Positions 22,960-35,546 of a stretch of 64,000 nt of DNA are shown here, piece by piece. Each line of letters starts with the position of its first letter. Position 1 is the first letter of the stretch. The position numbers were made by a program, and so were the translations under genes. The notes below the pieces were generated by a model. That model was not told the DNA's origin, did no database searches, and saw nothing but the letters and a program-made list of their open reading frames with translations. The stretch is from positions 64,197,268 to 64,261,267 of the forward strand of contig NC_089981.1 of the NCBI RefSeq assembly GCF_036417845.1, in the 5' to 3' direction. This DNA comes from Apteryx mantelli (taxonomy: Eukaryota > Chordata > Aves > Apterygiformes > Apterygidae).

Positions 22960-25669
22960 ATTAGCTCATGTACATATTGACGCTGTATGTGCAGGCTAGG
23001 GATAGATTTGGAAGGGGAATATCTGTCCTGTACCTTGCTGGTTCTTAACATTTTAATAAAAAAACAGTCAGAGATGGGAAAGAAATGTTTTACGCCTTGC
23101 AATACCTTCCTCCATCCCTCCTGCTTTCTCCATTCTTCTGGCTCCTCCCAGTGGTCTCTACTGTCCCTGCCAGTTAAGACTTGCAGTCCCTTTTGGGGGG
23201 ACAGTTGGCAAGACCTGGGCATTCACATCCAACCTAGCTTTCAGCATGTGGGCTTCTTAACCTGAGCTGCTCCAAACATGTGAGAGAAGCTCTGGTGGGC
23301 ACTGACAGGATGATTTGCAGGATTTGGACTTACTGGTAAAGCTACTGTTTTGAAAAATGACTTCTCGGCTTTCTCAGTGGTCCAGTTCTAGACCTGGCCC
23401 CTGTTCTGGAGGAGCTGTTTACATATGAAAATGGTGGTTCGAACACTGGAGAAGAGGTCAGAATTTGGCCCATAAAAGATGCACAGAAATTTCTTTGCCT
23501 GGCATCTAAACTACCACTCCAGTTATTTCCACATTTATGAGAAGATACAGAGATTCCTCTTGTCTCATTATATTTTTGGTCTCTACTGCTTTGAGGACAT
23601 GTTTGAAGATGTAAGTTGCAGGCAGTGACTAATGAAATGTCTCAGACATCTTTCCATGATGAGACAACCACCAGTGTGGAAAATGCTGCTCTTTTTCTGG
23701 GGGAATTTTGTTTCTTGCTGTCTGCTCTAGGGAACCCATTTTCTTGTTCTTCTTTATTTTAGCCTTCAGCAGAAGGGGAAGATTTAGGGGCTTTCAGGCA
23801 AATGAGCAGGAGCCTTTTTTCTAGGGCTTCAGCAGATTCTCAGTGCTATGACACTCAGGTTAAACTTTGTTTCCAATTTATCCCTGCTCTGAGCTGTCAC
23901 AAATTTACCCAGATCCACCTCCCTGTTCAGCCCCTGACTCTAAGGCTGTGCTGTTGGTTGGTAAGAAGACCTGTCAACCCTACTGCTGTTGTATGTAATC
24001 TGTTGAGCAGAGTGACTTAGCTGCAGTGTCAGGTGGTGCAGTGAGGCCATAGCTGTGGCTGCCTCCGGCCTGCTGCTGTTTGGGACATGCAGGCAAGTGG
24101 CTGTTGCCCATGCACAGATCAGCTCTCATGACATATGCGATGAGACCAGCAATTGCTGGCTCCTTGGATTTTGTATGTCTGCAATGTAGGGTCTTTGGTC
24201 ACTTGATACAGCTGTGCATGACTTTTATTCTTCAAAAATTGGCCCTGATGGGTAACAGGACTGCCCATCAGTAAAGGTTATTGGTGAGTAGACGTGGGAG
24301 CTGGGGTGGAATGTGTGAAGGAAGCAGAGAGAAGAGAAAATGGAATTGGTACAGGGTAATTGTAGGAGGGCAGAGGAGGTGTGACATTAGTTTTTATGGG
24401 AAATAAACCAATTTGGTGTGGGTCCAGGGAGGAGCAGGTAGCTGAGAACATTATTTTTCTGTGGAATTACTTGGGTTAAACCTGGTTCAGTTCAGCACTT
24501 TGAGGGTCGATGATGAACAGTAATGGTGAAGTGGTATGTGATAACTGGACTGTGGTCACAGCTCTGCTCTGGGGCTTTCCCCAGCAATAGTATGTCCCTG
24601 GTGAGATGAACATGTGCTGCTGGAAAGTGACAGAGGGCTCAGCACCTGGGCTGATGAGGCTGCTGCTCCTGCCAGTGATGGTGGTGATAATGATATGGGG
24701 AACACACAGAGCAGAGTTTGCGTGCTGCTCCAGCCTGCTCACAGCTTCTGCCCTTTAGATTATGCCTTTTGTTAGTTGCTGCTGTGCTGGGCACTCATGG
24801 CCAGTGATAGGTTTGGGCCTGCTGTGCTTGCTGCTGCATCCCCAGGAAACGAGCAGTCCAGCCTCTTTCAAATATTTCTGTGCAGAAGAACACCTGGGAG
24901 GTTTAAGAACACAGCTGATTTTTTGCTGCCTGTTTGGTCCTAGCTTTCATAAATGCATTTACTATAAATTCTGACAATTACAAAGACAGTCACAGTGTCT
25001 TTTAGAGGCTTGAGGCAATTTTGGGTATAGGGCAAGGCAGAGTGAAAGCAAAAATTCAGCTCGGTGCTCTCACTATTTGCTGCTGTTGCTTTTATTGTCC
25101 TAATTCCCTTTGATACAGAAATAGTGGCCACCTTTGCCTGATGGAGTGGTGCTCAGGTGTAATACTTTAGGACATTGGCCTGCTCTAAGTCTGTGCTACT
25201 CACCCCCTTCTTGTCAGGGCCAAATTTTGTGTGCACCCACAAAAGTTAGCTGCACTGTCAGGAGGATTCCCATGCAAATAGGAGCTTCAGGCTCTCCAGT
25301 GCGCAAGTGATTTGTTTGTGCAGGTTTCTCCCACACTTCTGTGTTTGAGAGTGTCCCTTAAGGAGTCAGAATGCTTTTACTAGAACAGGATCATTAGCAG
25401 CTAGGACTTCAGGTACCCTGAATATGTCCATTATCTTGAACTGGAACCACAGGTAGGATCAGTGTTGTTGTGTCCTGGCGTCTGGTGCTCTTCCAAGCAT
25501 TAAGTACACCATTGGCCTTTGGGAAATAAAGCATTAAAAATAATTTTGGAAAACATCAGAGTTTATTCCTTCTGAGAAAGAGCTTCTCTGCTTACATGGT
25601 TTTCAGCTAAGCATGCAGTTGTACTTTTTTTTGAAGGAAACATGGTCAGGCCATCTTTGTCCCCCCAGT

Positions 25670-25960
25670 TTAAGCTTTATATAATATCAAACTTACTGTA
25701 ATCATTTGATGATCAAAAATAAAGATCAAGGGAAGACTTTATTCCAAAAAACAAATGCACCTTTGCTTGCCATGCTTACAACCTTGGCATTGCAGCCATG
25801 AAATCCTGCGAAGGAGATGGGCTTAAAACTATGGATAAATGTGAAACTAATTAGCTTGCCGTCATTGTCTGAGCTGAATGAAATGCCGAAAAAAAGTAAA
25901 CAGTAACAGTGAAAGACATCATGGATCTAAACAAATTCTTTCAGCTTTAGTAATCTGTAG
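25670..25960. promoter_or_regulatory. AT-rich candidate enhancer block
   Basis: Contains TTTGATGATCAAA (25705-25717), an inverted pair of TCF/LEF-like cores, a second AAGATCAAGG nearby, and homeobox-type TAATTAG at about 25850. No coding signal. Motif-based inference only. Confidence 0.3.
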
Positions 25961-27727
25961 TGCTTCCTTAGTAAAAGGAGGACTGGGGAATTTTTTGTTC
26001 TGAAGCTAGGATTGTGTTCTGACACCAGCACCACCAAATCTGCACAGTACCACAGGGACCTGCTTTTCCTAAGGGTTTTTGCCACAGAGCCTGCACTACA
26101 AACTCTTTCTCATTTTTGTATCAAACTGTTTCTTTGTGCAGGCAAGCATGGTAGCTGCATGTGTTAAGTAGGCATGCAGCTGCATGCACAGTTTTTCCTC
26201 TTGCTTTGGACTCCTGCCTTTAAGAGATCAGGTCATGAATGATGACGGGTTTTGGATTTGCTTTGCAACAAGCATGATCCCTGAGAGTGCCTTCATTTCC
26301 AAAAGTAGTTAGTCAATGGATTTGTTTTTAGATAAAGAATTTCCTATACTCTGCCCTGCATGGAGCTTGTCAGCTGCAGGGAGGATTGTTGCTGCAGTTG
26401 CGTATGCTGTGAAATTCCCAAGATTCCCATCACCACCCTCGCTTAAACATCCCCCAGTTCTGCTATAAACAAGTGAGAGATGCTCGCCCTGCACCTTGGC
26501 TGAGAGCCAAGGATACCAGCCGCTCTGCCTGGAGACAGACAGGGAGCACAGAAAATAGTGTCAAGCTGTGAATCATCTCAGAGAGGACCAACAGCCACCA
26601 TCAACAAAACCAGACAAATCTGGGGCTCACTGCCTAATAAGCAGTTTATTTCTCATCAGAGTTACAATTTGCAGGTGAGCTGGAAAGGCAGCACAGCACT
26701 GCCGGCAAGCAGCTGCCTTTGTTTGACACATATGAAGGTGCCTCCCCGCCATGTCCTGTTGCAGCAAGGTGCCTGTAGGGCTGTGGATGTAGTGTATGGG
26801 CCTCTCAGTTGCCTCTGACTAGTTTCCTAAGGTGACAAAGCCTATGTAACTGTGCTGTTTACCATGGGGCCCTTCTAGTAACTTTTGAACATGCTGGACA
26901 GTTTCAATCAAATTTGAGAGAAGAGTAGAAATTTCCAAGATTGTTACATTTCTGCAAGTTTTGTGATGCTTGACAGGTGGATAGAGAAACAGGCCCAACT
27001 TGACACCTTGCCCCAGGAGAGGCATGGAGAGTGCAGCTGGTATGGACCCTATGTGGCAGCTGCCAGCTGGCTACTCAGGGTGCGCACAGCCAGCATACAA
27101 CAGCATACGACAGCCAGCATAAGCATACGTCTGAACTAGCCACAGCAAGTGATGCCTCTTGCCTGGTAGAAGTTTCATAAAGAATATGGGAAGAGGTGTG
27201 AAGGGAAAGCCAGGATGAATGCGGTGTGGGAGAGGCTTACAGGGCAAAGGACACAAATGTGGAATATGGCTCACCAGTTGTATTTTTCTGTTCCAAGATT
27301 CTTATCTCTACTGGGTTGTGGCTTTTAATTCTGGAGAGAAATCTGGACAGTCTGCTTATGAGCCAAGGCTAAGATATACCTCTGTAGCTTCATGCATTGA
27401 GTGTGAGACTCGCATGGTTGGTGGCATCCCAAGTTCCTCTGTAACCAGGCTTGAAAACACTACCTTCATCATGATGGACTTTGTGGGAGTTAGATGCATC
27501 CCACCAGTTCTTGTCAAGTTCCCAGGGTGGCACAGCTTCTTTTCCTGGGACCTCCTGGGTGCCTGGTCTGTATTTGCTGTCTCCTTGCCTCAGGTGTGTG
27601 GGGTCACAAAATGGGGTGGTGCTGCATGGCAGGTGGGGCTGCCAAGACAAGAGGGCAATGGGTGATACGTTTTTTGCTGTCTGGTAGTTTGCTCTGAGTG
27701 CCAGCCTGGACCTCTGTGAACTGGCTA

Positions 27728-28970
27728 GAATCACAGAATGGTTGAGGTTGGAAGGGACCTCAGGAGATCATCTAGTCCAACCCCCCTGCTCAAGCAGGGT
27801 CACCTAGAGCAGGTTGCCCAGGACCCTGTCTAGATGGTTTTGAATAGTTCCAAGGATGGAGACTCCACAACCTCTCTGGGCAACCTGTTCCAGTGCTCTG
27901 TCACCCTCACAGTGAAAAAGTGTTTTTTCATGTTCAGATGGAACTTCCTGTGTTTCAGTTTGTGCCCGTTGCCTCGCGTCCTGTCACTGGGCACCACTGA
28001 AAAGAGTCTGGCTCCATCCTCTTGACACCCTCCCTTAAGATATTTGTACACATTGATAAGATCCCCTCTCAGCCTTCTCTTCTCCAGGCTAAACAGGCCA
28101 AGCTCTCTCAGCCTTTCCTCATAAGAGAGATGCTCCAGTCCCCTAATCATCTTTGTGGCCCTTCGCTGGACTTGCTCCAGTAGTGCCACATCCCTCTTGT
28201 ACTGGGGAGCCCAGAACTGGACGCAGTACTCCAGATGTGGCCTCAGCAGGGCTGAGTAGAGGCGAAGGATCACCTCTCTCAACCTGCTGGCAACACTCTT
28301 CCTGATGCACCCCTGGACACCATTGGCCTTCTTGGCCACAAGGGCACATTGCTGCCTCATGGTCAACTTGGTGTCCACCAGCACTCCCAGGTCCTTCTCT
28401 GCAGAGCTGCTTTCCAGCAGGTCAACCCCCAACCTGTACTGGTGCATGGGGTTATTCCTGCACTTGCCTTTGTTGAACTTCATGAGGTTCCTCTCCGCCC
28501 ACCTCTCCAGCCTGTCCAAGTCTCTCTGAATGGCAGCACAGCCCTCTGGTGTATCAGCCACTCCTCCCAGTTTTGTATCGTCGGCAAACTTGCTGAGGAG
28601 GCACTCTGTCCCTTCATCCAGGTCATTGATGAAGAAGTTGAACAAGACCGGACCCAGTACTGACCCCTGGGGGACACCGCTAGCTACAGGCCTCCAACTA
28701 GACTCTGCACCGCTGATCACAACCCTCTGAGCTCTGCAATTCAGCCAGTTCTCAATCCACCTCACTGTCCACTCATCTAGCCCACACTTCCTGAGCTTGT
28801 CTATGAGGATGTTATGGGAGACAGTGTCAAAAGCCTTGCTGAAGTCAAGGTAGACAACATCCACTGCTCTCCTGTCATCTACCCAGCCAGTCATTCCATC
28901 ATAGAAGGCTATCAGATTGGTTAAGCATGATTTCCCCTTGGTGAATCCATGCTGAAGAAGGTGCATTGAG
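27728..28970 (-). mobile_element. Young CR1 LINE, 5'-truncated, ORF2 C-terminal region open for 378 codons
   Basis: The minus strand from 28966 to 27830 is open and encodes the reverse-transcriptase part of CR1 ORF2. Motif A reads [16 protein letters not shown], motif [21 protein letters not shown], and the catalytic motif C is FADD within [11 protein letters not shown]. Next to the related 18 kb copy there is an in-frame loss of about six codons after FNKGKCR. The 3' end at about 27728 has the CR1 terminus (inverted AATCACAGAATGGTTGAGG). The endonuclease domain and ORF1 are missing through 5' truncation at about 28970, so autonomous movement is not expected. The clean frame suggests a recent insertion. 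Confidence 0.95.
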
Positions 28971-30386
28971 TCATGAAGCTTTGCACACTTTGCCCGTTAC
29001 TCTTCTTGAACCAAACAGCTAGTCAACAGAAAGTGGCTAGAGGCTCTCTCTGCTGGTGGGTGAGCATGAACAGTGGATTCAGCCTTTCTAATCCCATGTA
29101 CTGGGGAATACTTTGGAGCAGTTTGGCCATGGCAGATCATGGGGACTGGTCTTGGTGTTCAAGTAGAGGTACGTGGACTTGAACTCCACGATGGGGCTGC
29201 TTTTGCCAGCTCTAGTTCTCTGTGGAGAACAAAACGAAAAGGTGGGAGGTGGAGGGGCTGTGCCACTGAGGGCCAGTGTTGCTTCTTGGCAGGTTGCTCC
29301 CTGACAGAAAAACTTTTCTGTGAGTATTGCCTACGCAGAAGGTTCATGGGACCACAGCCTTAGGTTTTGTGGCACAAACAGCCTCACACCCAAGCAGCAG
29401 CCATGATTTTTGCTATATGGTGTATTTTACCACATAACTCTGGAAGGGCTGTAGCTTTGTTTTGTAAGGCGATCGCCTGCTATGCAACTGATGCCAGTGC
29501 ATCCTCAGGACTAACTGCACGCCCTAGGTAGTCCTCTTTTATCTATGCCACACTGCAGCACTTCCCATCTGGACTAGCTTGCAGGGTTGTCTGCATGCTC
29601 TGTGATTCTGGAGTCACCTTGACCAGCTGTCCTCTATTCTGTTTGAATCAGAGTGCATGGTCTTTGTCTGTGACTTGAGGGTCCAGCTAGCTCCCTCTGG
29701 TCACCATGCCCCCCTGCTTCTGCAAGGTTATATGAGGAAAACTGGAACTTTCCTGCCAGAGGCAGGAGAACAAATTCAATCTCCAGCAGACCTGGAATGA
29801 TGAATAGCTCAGAGAAGGTGTGCTTCCAGGACATGTGCCAGCACTGAACCAGCACCAAGAAACTGCGGCAGGTTTACAGAAATGCCACAGGCAAAACGAG
29901 AGCTCTGGTAATTCACGGAGTCCCAGGGTTTGACAGGCAATCATCCAGCCTCACTTCTTATATAAGACTGGCGCCTCATTTCATGTACTTACCCCTGTCC
30001 CACACCCAATAATATGTGCTTGCCAGTAGTGCTTTTGGAAAGTTAACCAGTCTCAGTGCAGAATCAAATGGAGATGAGGAATCTACCACTTCCACTGGCT
30101 GATCAGCCACACTCTACAAAACAGTGTTTTATTTCTAATCTGAAATTGCCTGGCTGCAGCATCCGGCTGTGGTTCCCATTCTTCCTTTCTTCAGGAGATT
30201 GAAGACTTTCCGAGTGTCCCATGTTTACTCCACAGGATTACAGAGGGCTAAAGGCACTTTCTTCTATTCAAGAGGCTAAACAGATTGAGCTCACTATGGG
30301 GCAAATACTGCAGCTCTCAGCCATTGGAGTCTCATTTCCCCATCCTTCCCCAGTGGTCAACATCCTTTTCTAAAGCAGGAAAGTTG

Positions 30387-30424
30387 TGCCTTTACCAGTG
30401 CTTTTACCAATGCTTTTACCAGTG
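30387..30424 (+). repeat. 12-bp tandem repeat, three copies
   Basis: Units TGCCTTTACCAG, TGCTTTTACCAA and TGCTTTTACCAG follow one another with one or two differences, then a partial TGCT. A small slippage array. Confidence 0.9.
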
Positions 30425-31729
30425 CTGTATACTGGTATCAAGTAACTTCCTTATCCTTTCCCACCATGTCCTTCTCTGGGTGCCATCCATAAGGACCAAG
30501 GCTGGTTTTTATCCATGTTCCCAATGGGAAGTACTTGGAGCCACTTTATGTGATGCAATGAATCAAAGAAGGGACAAAAATCAGCTGTGACAGAAAATCT
30601 TTTCTGGGTTGTCAGTGCTTTAAAGGGTCAAAAGGAATTAATCACTGTGGGGAACTAGGCTCTCTGGCCTACATAGAGTGGGGAGAGAGAGAAATGAAAG
30701 TGCTCTCAAAGGGAGGAAGGAAAGGAGAGACAGGTCCTTGCAATATCTTTGTCAGTACCAAAGTAAATCTCTCTCTCGAGAGGGGAAACAATAGTAGCAG
30801 AAAGCTGCCAGAGCAATGGCATAGCAGAATCTTAGGAGCAGATCTCTTCCCGACTAAAGGCTGCCAGCTCTGGACCTTTGTGGTTAGTTTGCTTTGGTGA
30901 AACCAGTAACCACTGGCATGTGCTTTGTATTTCTCATCAGTGGACTGCTTGCTAAACAGGCTGAGTGGTGATACTGAGGGCAGTATCCTAGCAAGAATGT
31001 AGCTGAGCCATTGGATCAAATACTGGACTTATACCAAACCAGTCCTGTTTTGGACCAACTAAACTATCTGGTGGGCTGGAAAAAGCTCTGGGGAACCTTG
31101 ACCAAGGTTGCTAGAGAGTAAAGTAGCAGAGAGTTTCCATCCAGGAAGCATCCAGGCAACATCTCCTTACAGTAAACAGAGGAAAGCATTGCAGTTCTGT
31201 AGTCCTTAAGCACAAGGGGGAGTGGATGAGGCTGCTGGGAGCAGGCTGAGAGCCCTGGGAGCTTTTATACTGACAGAGCATGTCTGCAGAGGAGAACTCC
31301 CAGTCTGTCATGACAACCCACTGGGGGATCATCGCACGCTTTGAGCACATGCTTTCTGCATTTCCAGAGGCTCCTTGCACCTTCCTGGACATGACTGCAG
31401 GCAGGGAAGCAGGTCAAAGCATCAGCATTATTAGAAGCAAATCTGACATCTGGGCTGGCCAGTGGAACAGCCCAGGCATTTGGCTGTTTATTTTTCTTCT
31501 GCCTTTGGCTCTTTTGCTCTCTACAGAAGAAGGCCTTAGTGCATTACTAACACACCGCCCAATGCTAAATGAAACTCCCACTATTTTGAGGAAGCCAGCT
31601 CAGGCACTTTTAAAGTAATTGTTGCTTCTCTGTGATTCTTGGACAAATTAAAACTAAAACCGTTGCTGCCACATTGTTTTTGTCTGTTGCATGGATAGGC
31701 AAATCTGTGGTTGCAAATCTCCAGCATAT

Positions 31730-31810
31730 CAAAGTAGCCCGATTCTGCTCTCACTTGGCCTAATGCTCCGGAGTAATTTCATTAATGTCAGTGGAGACGG
31801 ACGTTTCCTC
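31730..31810. repeat. Probable ancient amniote dispersed repeat relic
   Basis: The segment with CCGATTCTGCTCTCACTTGG and later CCGGAGTAATTTCATTAATG then TCAGTGGAG resembles the old sauropsid repeat phrase 'gattct..ctcactt...ggagtaa.tccattgaagtcagtggag'. Heavily diverged; family not named. Confidence 0.45.
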
Positions 31811-32250
31811 TTCACACTGGCACAGAGCTAGTTTGGATGTGTGCCCCCACGGTCCAGAGAGGAGATCTACAACTCTGCCCTGCTGCAGCTAGCAAGATCT
31901 GTGCAGCAGAGATGAGCTTACTGGAATGCAGAACATGAGCACATAACTGCTGGGGACTAGAGAGAGCAGCTGTCCTTTCTCAAGCTTGTAAGCAGCTTCA
32001 CCAAGAGCAGGTTTTCACTGGGGACTGTTAATTTCCCCAGTACTTGCTCTGCAGCATCAGGGAAACAGACCTTTGCATTGACCATGGCCTGTTTGGAGAA
32101 GTTCTTCAGAGGAACCCACTCTCCTCCTTCATCTCTCCACTTCCAAACCCATCATTTGTCATTCTGGTGCCTGGCATCTTGAGCCACTTGCTTTCTTGGC
32201 CTAAAATACAGTGGGGCTGAGAGCGTTAGATTCTTTGGAGCAGCTAGGGT

Positions 32251-32323
32251 CTATTTTTAGCTGAGCTGCTTTTGAGGGCAGTGGAGTAGGCCCAGGTACT
32301 GTGTCCAGGGATGAGGTCACGTG
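32251..32323. promoter_or_regulatory. Candidate MEF2 site and CACGTG E-box pair
   Basis: CTATTTTTAG at 32251-32260 is a perfect CTA(A/T)4TAG MEF2 site. GTCACGTG at 32316-32323 is a USF/MiT-type E-box. MEF2 is a known co-regulator at activity-dependent enhancers; function here is untested. Confidence 0.35.
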
Positions 32324-35300
32324 GGGTTTGTGGCTGCTGAGATGCTGAGCAGAGCTCTGGTGAGTCCAGCAGTGGGAGGTTCGCTAATCCCTCCAGGGGT
32401 GTTGCAGGGAGGGGGCTGGAGTGGGTGTAGCTGGTGATATGCACAGGCAGCCAAAACCTGGTGTTGTAATGTCTGAGACGGTCTGAGTTTGGAAAAGGCC
32501 CCGATGATATCACCCTGCAGAACTGTTAACGGCAGAATGCAGGAAAGGAAATGTTCAAAAGTCCTTCCCAGATCCTGTTAAGGAGAGAAATTAATGCTCT
32601 CTCTTTCCATCCCCACCACTCTGAAATGGCTTGAAAATGGCTTTTGCTCAAAGCCAGGCATCAAAAGAGGATTTTTTTTCCTCCTTTTTCTTCTTGCTGC
32701 TGCCATCTCTCCACCACATGCAGCACAGAAAACTGAGAGCAGAAAGCATGAGAACAGTGGCTCTTCTGCACTAGCTCCCTGCAGGGACACTGAACTCTGC
32801 ATACCATCCTGCAGTTTTGCTTAATCTGCTTCCAGAAGAGATAAACAAGCAATGGTGCTTTCAGTACTGGCACAGAGCATCCACAAAGGGATTAAGTTCT
32901 GCAAGAGCTCTCCCATGCTATTTCTCATTTTTGGCTGCTCTCTCTCTGCAGCCCTCTGTACCCCCCTGCTGCCCTGTATGGCCGCTATCTACTGTCTGAG
33001 CCCTTTCCAAGTCCTGCACCAAAGCTGTGCTTGGCTGCAAGACCTTCTTCATTCTTTGTGGCTGTGACCAGCACAGCACAGCCCTTCTGCTCAAAGAGCT
33101 CTTCATCTCTTTTGTGAAGGTGGGAAGTGACTGGTGGGGGCAGAGATTGCTTAATTACTCTCAGCTCTGTGCTTTTAACATGGTCTACCCACTGTCACAG
33201 GCTCATTGGGGCAGGGTAGGGGGAAGGAGAGGCCCAAAGTTGGAGCCAGTTAATGTGAATTAAGTGAGCAATACCCCGTGCTGCATGAGGAGTGTGAAGA
33301 ATGATGTCAACCAGTGACTGCTTGAACTAGGCAATTATCTTCATGATTTTTCTCAAACCAAAATGTGGAGAACATGTGTGTGAAATATTTCCCCCCAGAG
33401 CTTCATGCAGCAAGACCTGCAGATTGACAGGGCTGGCGTGTGAAAGCGGAGCCTGTTAAGCTGCTCTGACAGGGAGAGCTTTCTCTTTTAGCTGGTTATT
33501 CACTGCCAGTTCACAGAGTCCTACTTTCCCCCTTTCCCAGCACTCAGGAGCACAGGCTGGTCTTCTCCTGCTGTCTGTGGTGGATAATCTCAGTGTGGAG
33601 CTCCCATTCTCGTGCTTGCAAAAGAGCCAACTTCACAGGCAATTTGGGGAAGGGGAAGGCAGATAATGGTCCTTCCATACAGCTTTCGTGAAACCTCATG
33701 TCCTGGACTCACCTCTTTCAGCATGGACACATGTTTGCACACTCTGGCTGAAAAAATGAGGGAGAAAAGGACTGTGGTGGTCTGGTTATGCTTGTGAGCA
33801 CCAGCTTGGTAGCAAGCATGGCTCTACCCTTAGGAAAACAGAAAGATCAAGAGATGGAATTGATTTTCCAATATCTTTCACTGCTATTGGAGTGCAGCCC
33901 AGAGGGCAGGGGTGGGGAGCAAGTTAGGCATGGGGTCTGCATTGCGTTATGGCTGCAAGAAAGGCTGTTGTGATTTTCCTCTGAGAGGAGGAGGGTGAGA
34001 TTCTTTCTCCAGACAGTTCACTGAATATCATAATCTGAATTGGGGGTAGTGGGAGCTGTTGAGAAACTAGGGAGATACATTGAGCATAGTGGTAACCAGT
34101 TAAGCCAAATGATGACTAAGGTGGGGAAAGGGATTATTGTCTGCAAACATCTGCGAGAAGATGGGGATTACATTAACAAAGGAGAAAATTTAGACTGAGC
34201 ATCAGGAAAGTACTTCCTAGAAGTGGACTGTGCCTCCCTGGGGAGGGGGTGGGTGTCCTGTATCTGGCAGGATGGGAACAGCAGTAAGTAATAACAAGTC
34301 TGATTACTTGCCATGTAATGATAACAAATAATGTAAAATGAGGCTTGATAAAGCACTAGAGTTCTCCAGTAACAACCAAATGCATTAGCCAGGGGCATGA
34401 ACAGAGTGGGACTTGGTGGGTTTCTGATGCTGGCGGGGAGAACCTGTGAGTTCTGATGACTTCCATGAGCCATAAGACCTGGATTTAGGCTTTGTTTCAC
34501 TAAACACTTTGGAGAAGAGGTAATTTTGATTCTTGGGCCCCTTTTCTGAGTCTTTTCATTTGAAGGAGGAGTGTGGTACAGCAATGATTGGTTTGTGCTT
34601 TATTTGCTGGCGGTGGGATCCCAGAGTCCCTTGCAGAGCTTTATTTCACTGCCATGTTGGAAGATGCTTCTCTCCCCTTTCCTCTTGTGATCAGTGCTGG
34701 GTTTGTCTGTGTGTTGGTAAAAGAGAGTGTTTGGAGTGGAAAGATCTCCCAGAAAAGAATGCAGAAAGGCAAATGTGTGTGTGTGTGCTGTGATCCCAGC
34801 CAAGGGCTGCTGGAGCAAGGACTTGAATGGGGAATCAGATCCATGAGTATGTGAGAAGCAGCTCCTCTGGGGTATGGCCAAGACCCTAGATGCCATGGTT
34901 GAAGGGAGACCAGGGTTGTAGGTGAGAGGAGCAGTTGGGTCTATGGGCCCAAATGAACACTAGGCACCCTAATTAAAGGCTTTGCTTCAGCCAGGAGGAA
35001 GACAGGACTGAGCCCTGGACTGAGAGTTACCCTGCAGCTAGTTTCTTGGAAGGACACTAGGAGCAATCTCCTATTTATACACCAGTGAGAAAGATGGAGT
35101 TAAGGCGAGGGCTTTTTAGTGTTTTGGGGATTTGACTTGCTGAGTGATGAGTCCTCAATTTAATTCAGTAACGCTGGAGCAAGCATTCTGTCTTCTTTGC
35201 AAACCTGAAACCTTGGTCTTGTTTGGCGGGCTGTAGTAGCTCTGGAGGGTTAAAATGTGAAAGGGGAACACTGTTGCCTTGTGCCCTTGCCTATTTGGTG

Positions 35301-35422
35301 TGTTGATGATTATCTCCTAAATGATAGTCATAAGATAAGAGGGAAAATATGACTGAGAGGGTGTTGGGAGAACTGAGCCAGTCTTGTACATCACCTGCCC
35401 AACCAGTGAAAGAGGAAATGCA

Positions 35423-35429
35423 TGAGTCA
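35423..35429. promoter_or_regulatory. AP-1 consensus site
   Basis: TGAGTCA matches the AP-1 (TRE) consensus exactly. It lies in the FOS-JDP2 intergenic region, where FOS or JDP2 dimers could act. A single 7-mer can occur by chance. Confidence 0.3.
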
Positions 35430-35532
35430 AGGCCTGGGAGCGCAGCACAGGCAGGATGGAGGTGGCAGCTGCCTTGCGAGGTCCTGAATGAGAGCAGCTG
35501 GATGCCAACCACAGGGATCAGCCTCTGCCCTG

Positions 35533-35546
35533 CCCCCCCCCCCCCC
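35533..35546 (+). repeat. Poly-C run, 14 bases
   Basis: A homopolymer of 14 C. Its length is likely unstable and also a place where sequencing length errors are likely. Confidence 0.95.

Larger units (their letters stand above)
19062..27727. other. Intergenic, no gene recognised; minor elements only
   Basis: 8.7 kb without a supportable exon. Point features are two adjacent hairpins at 20773-20845, a GA-rich stretch at about 20870-20970, a (TTTG/T)n run at 22905-22959, and an AT-rich possible enhancer block at about 25670-25960. All longer open frames lack domains and look like chance. Confidence 0.5.

Noticed and set aside
29468-29477. GGCGATCGCC palindrome
   Set aside because: Ten bases, and chance occurrence in 64 kb is not remarkable. 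No supporting context was found.
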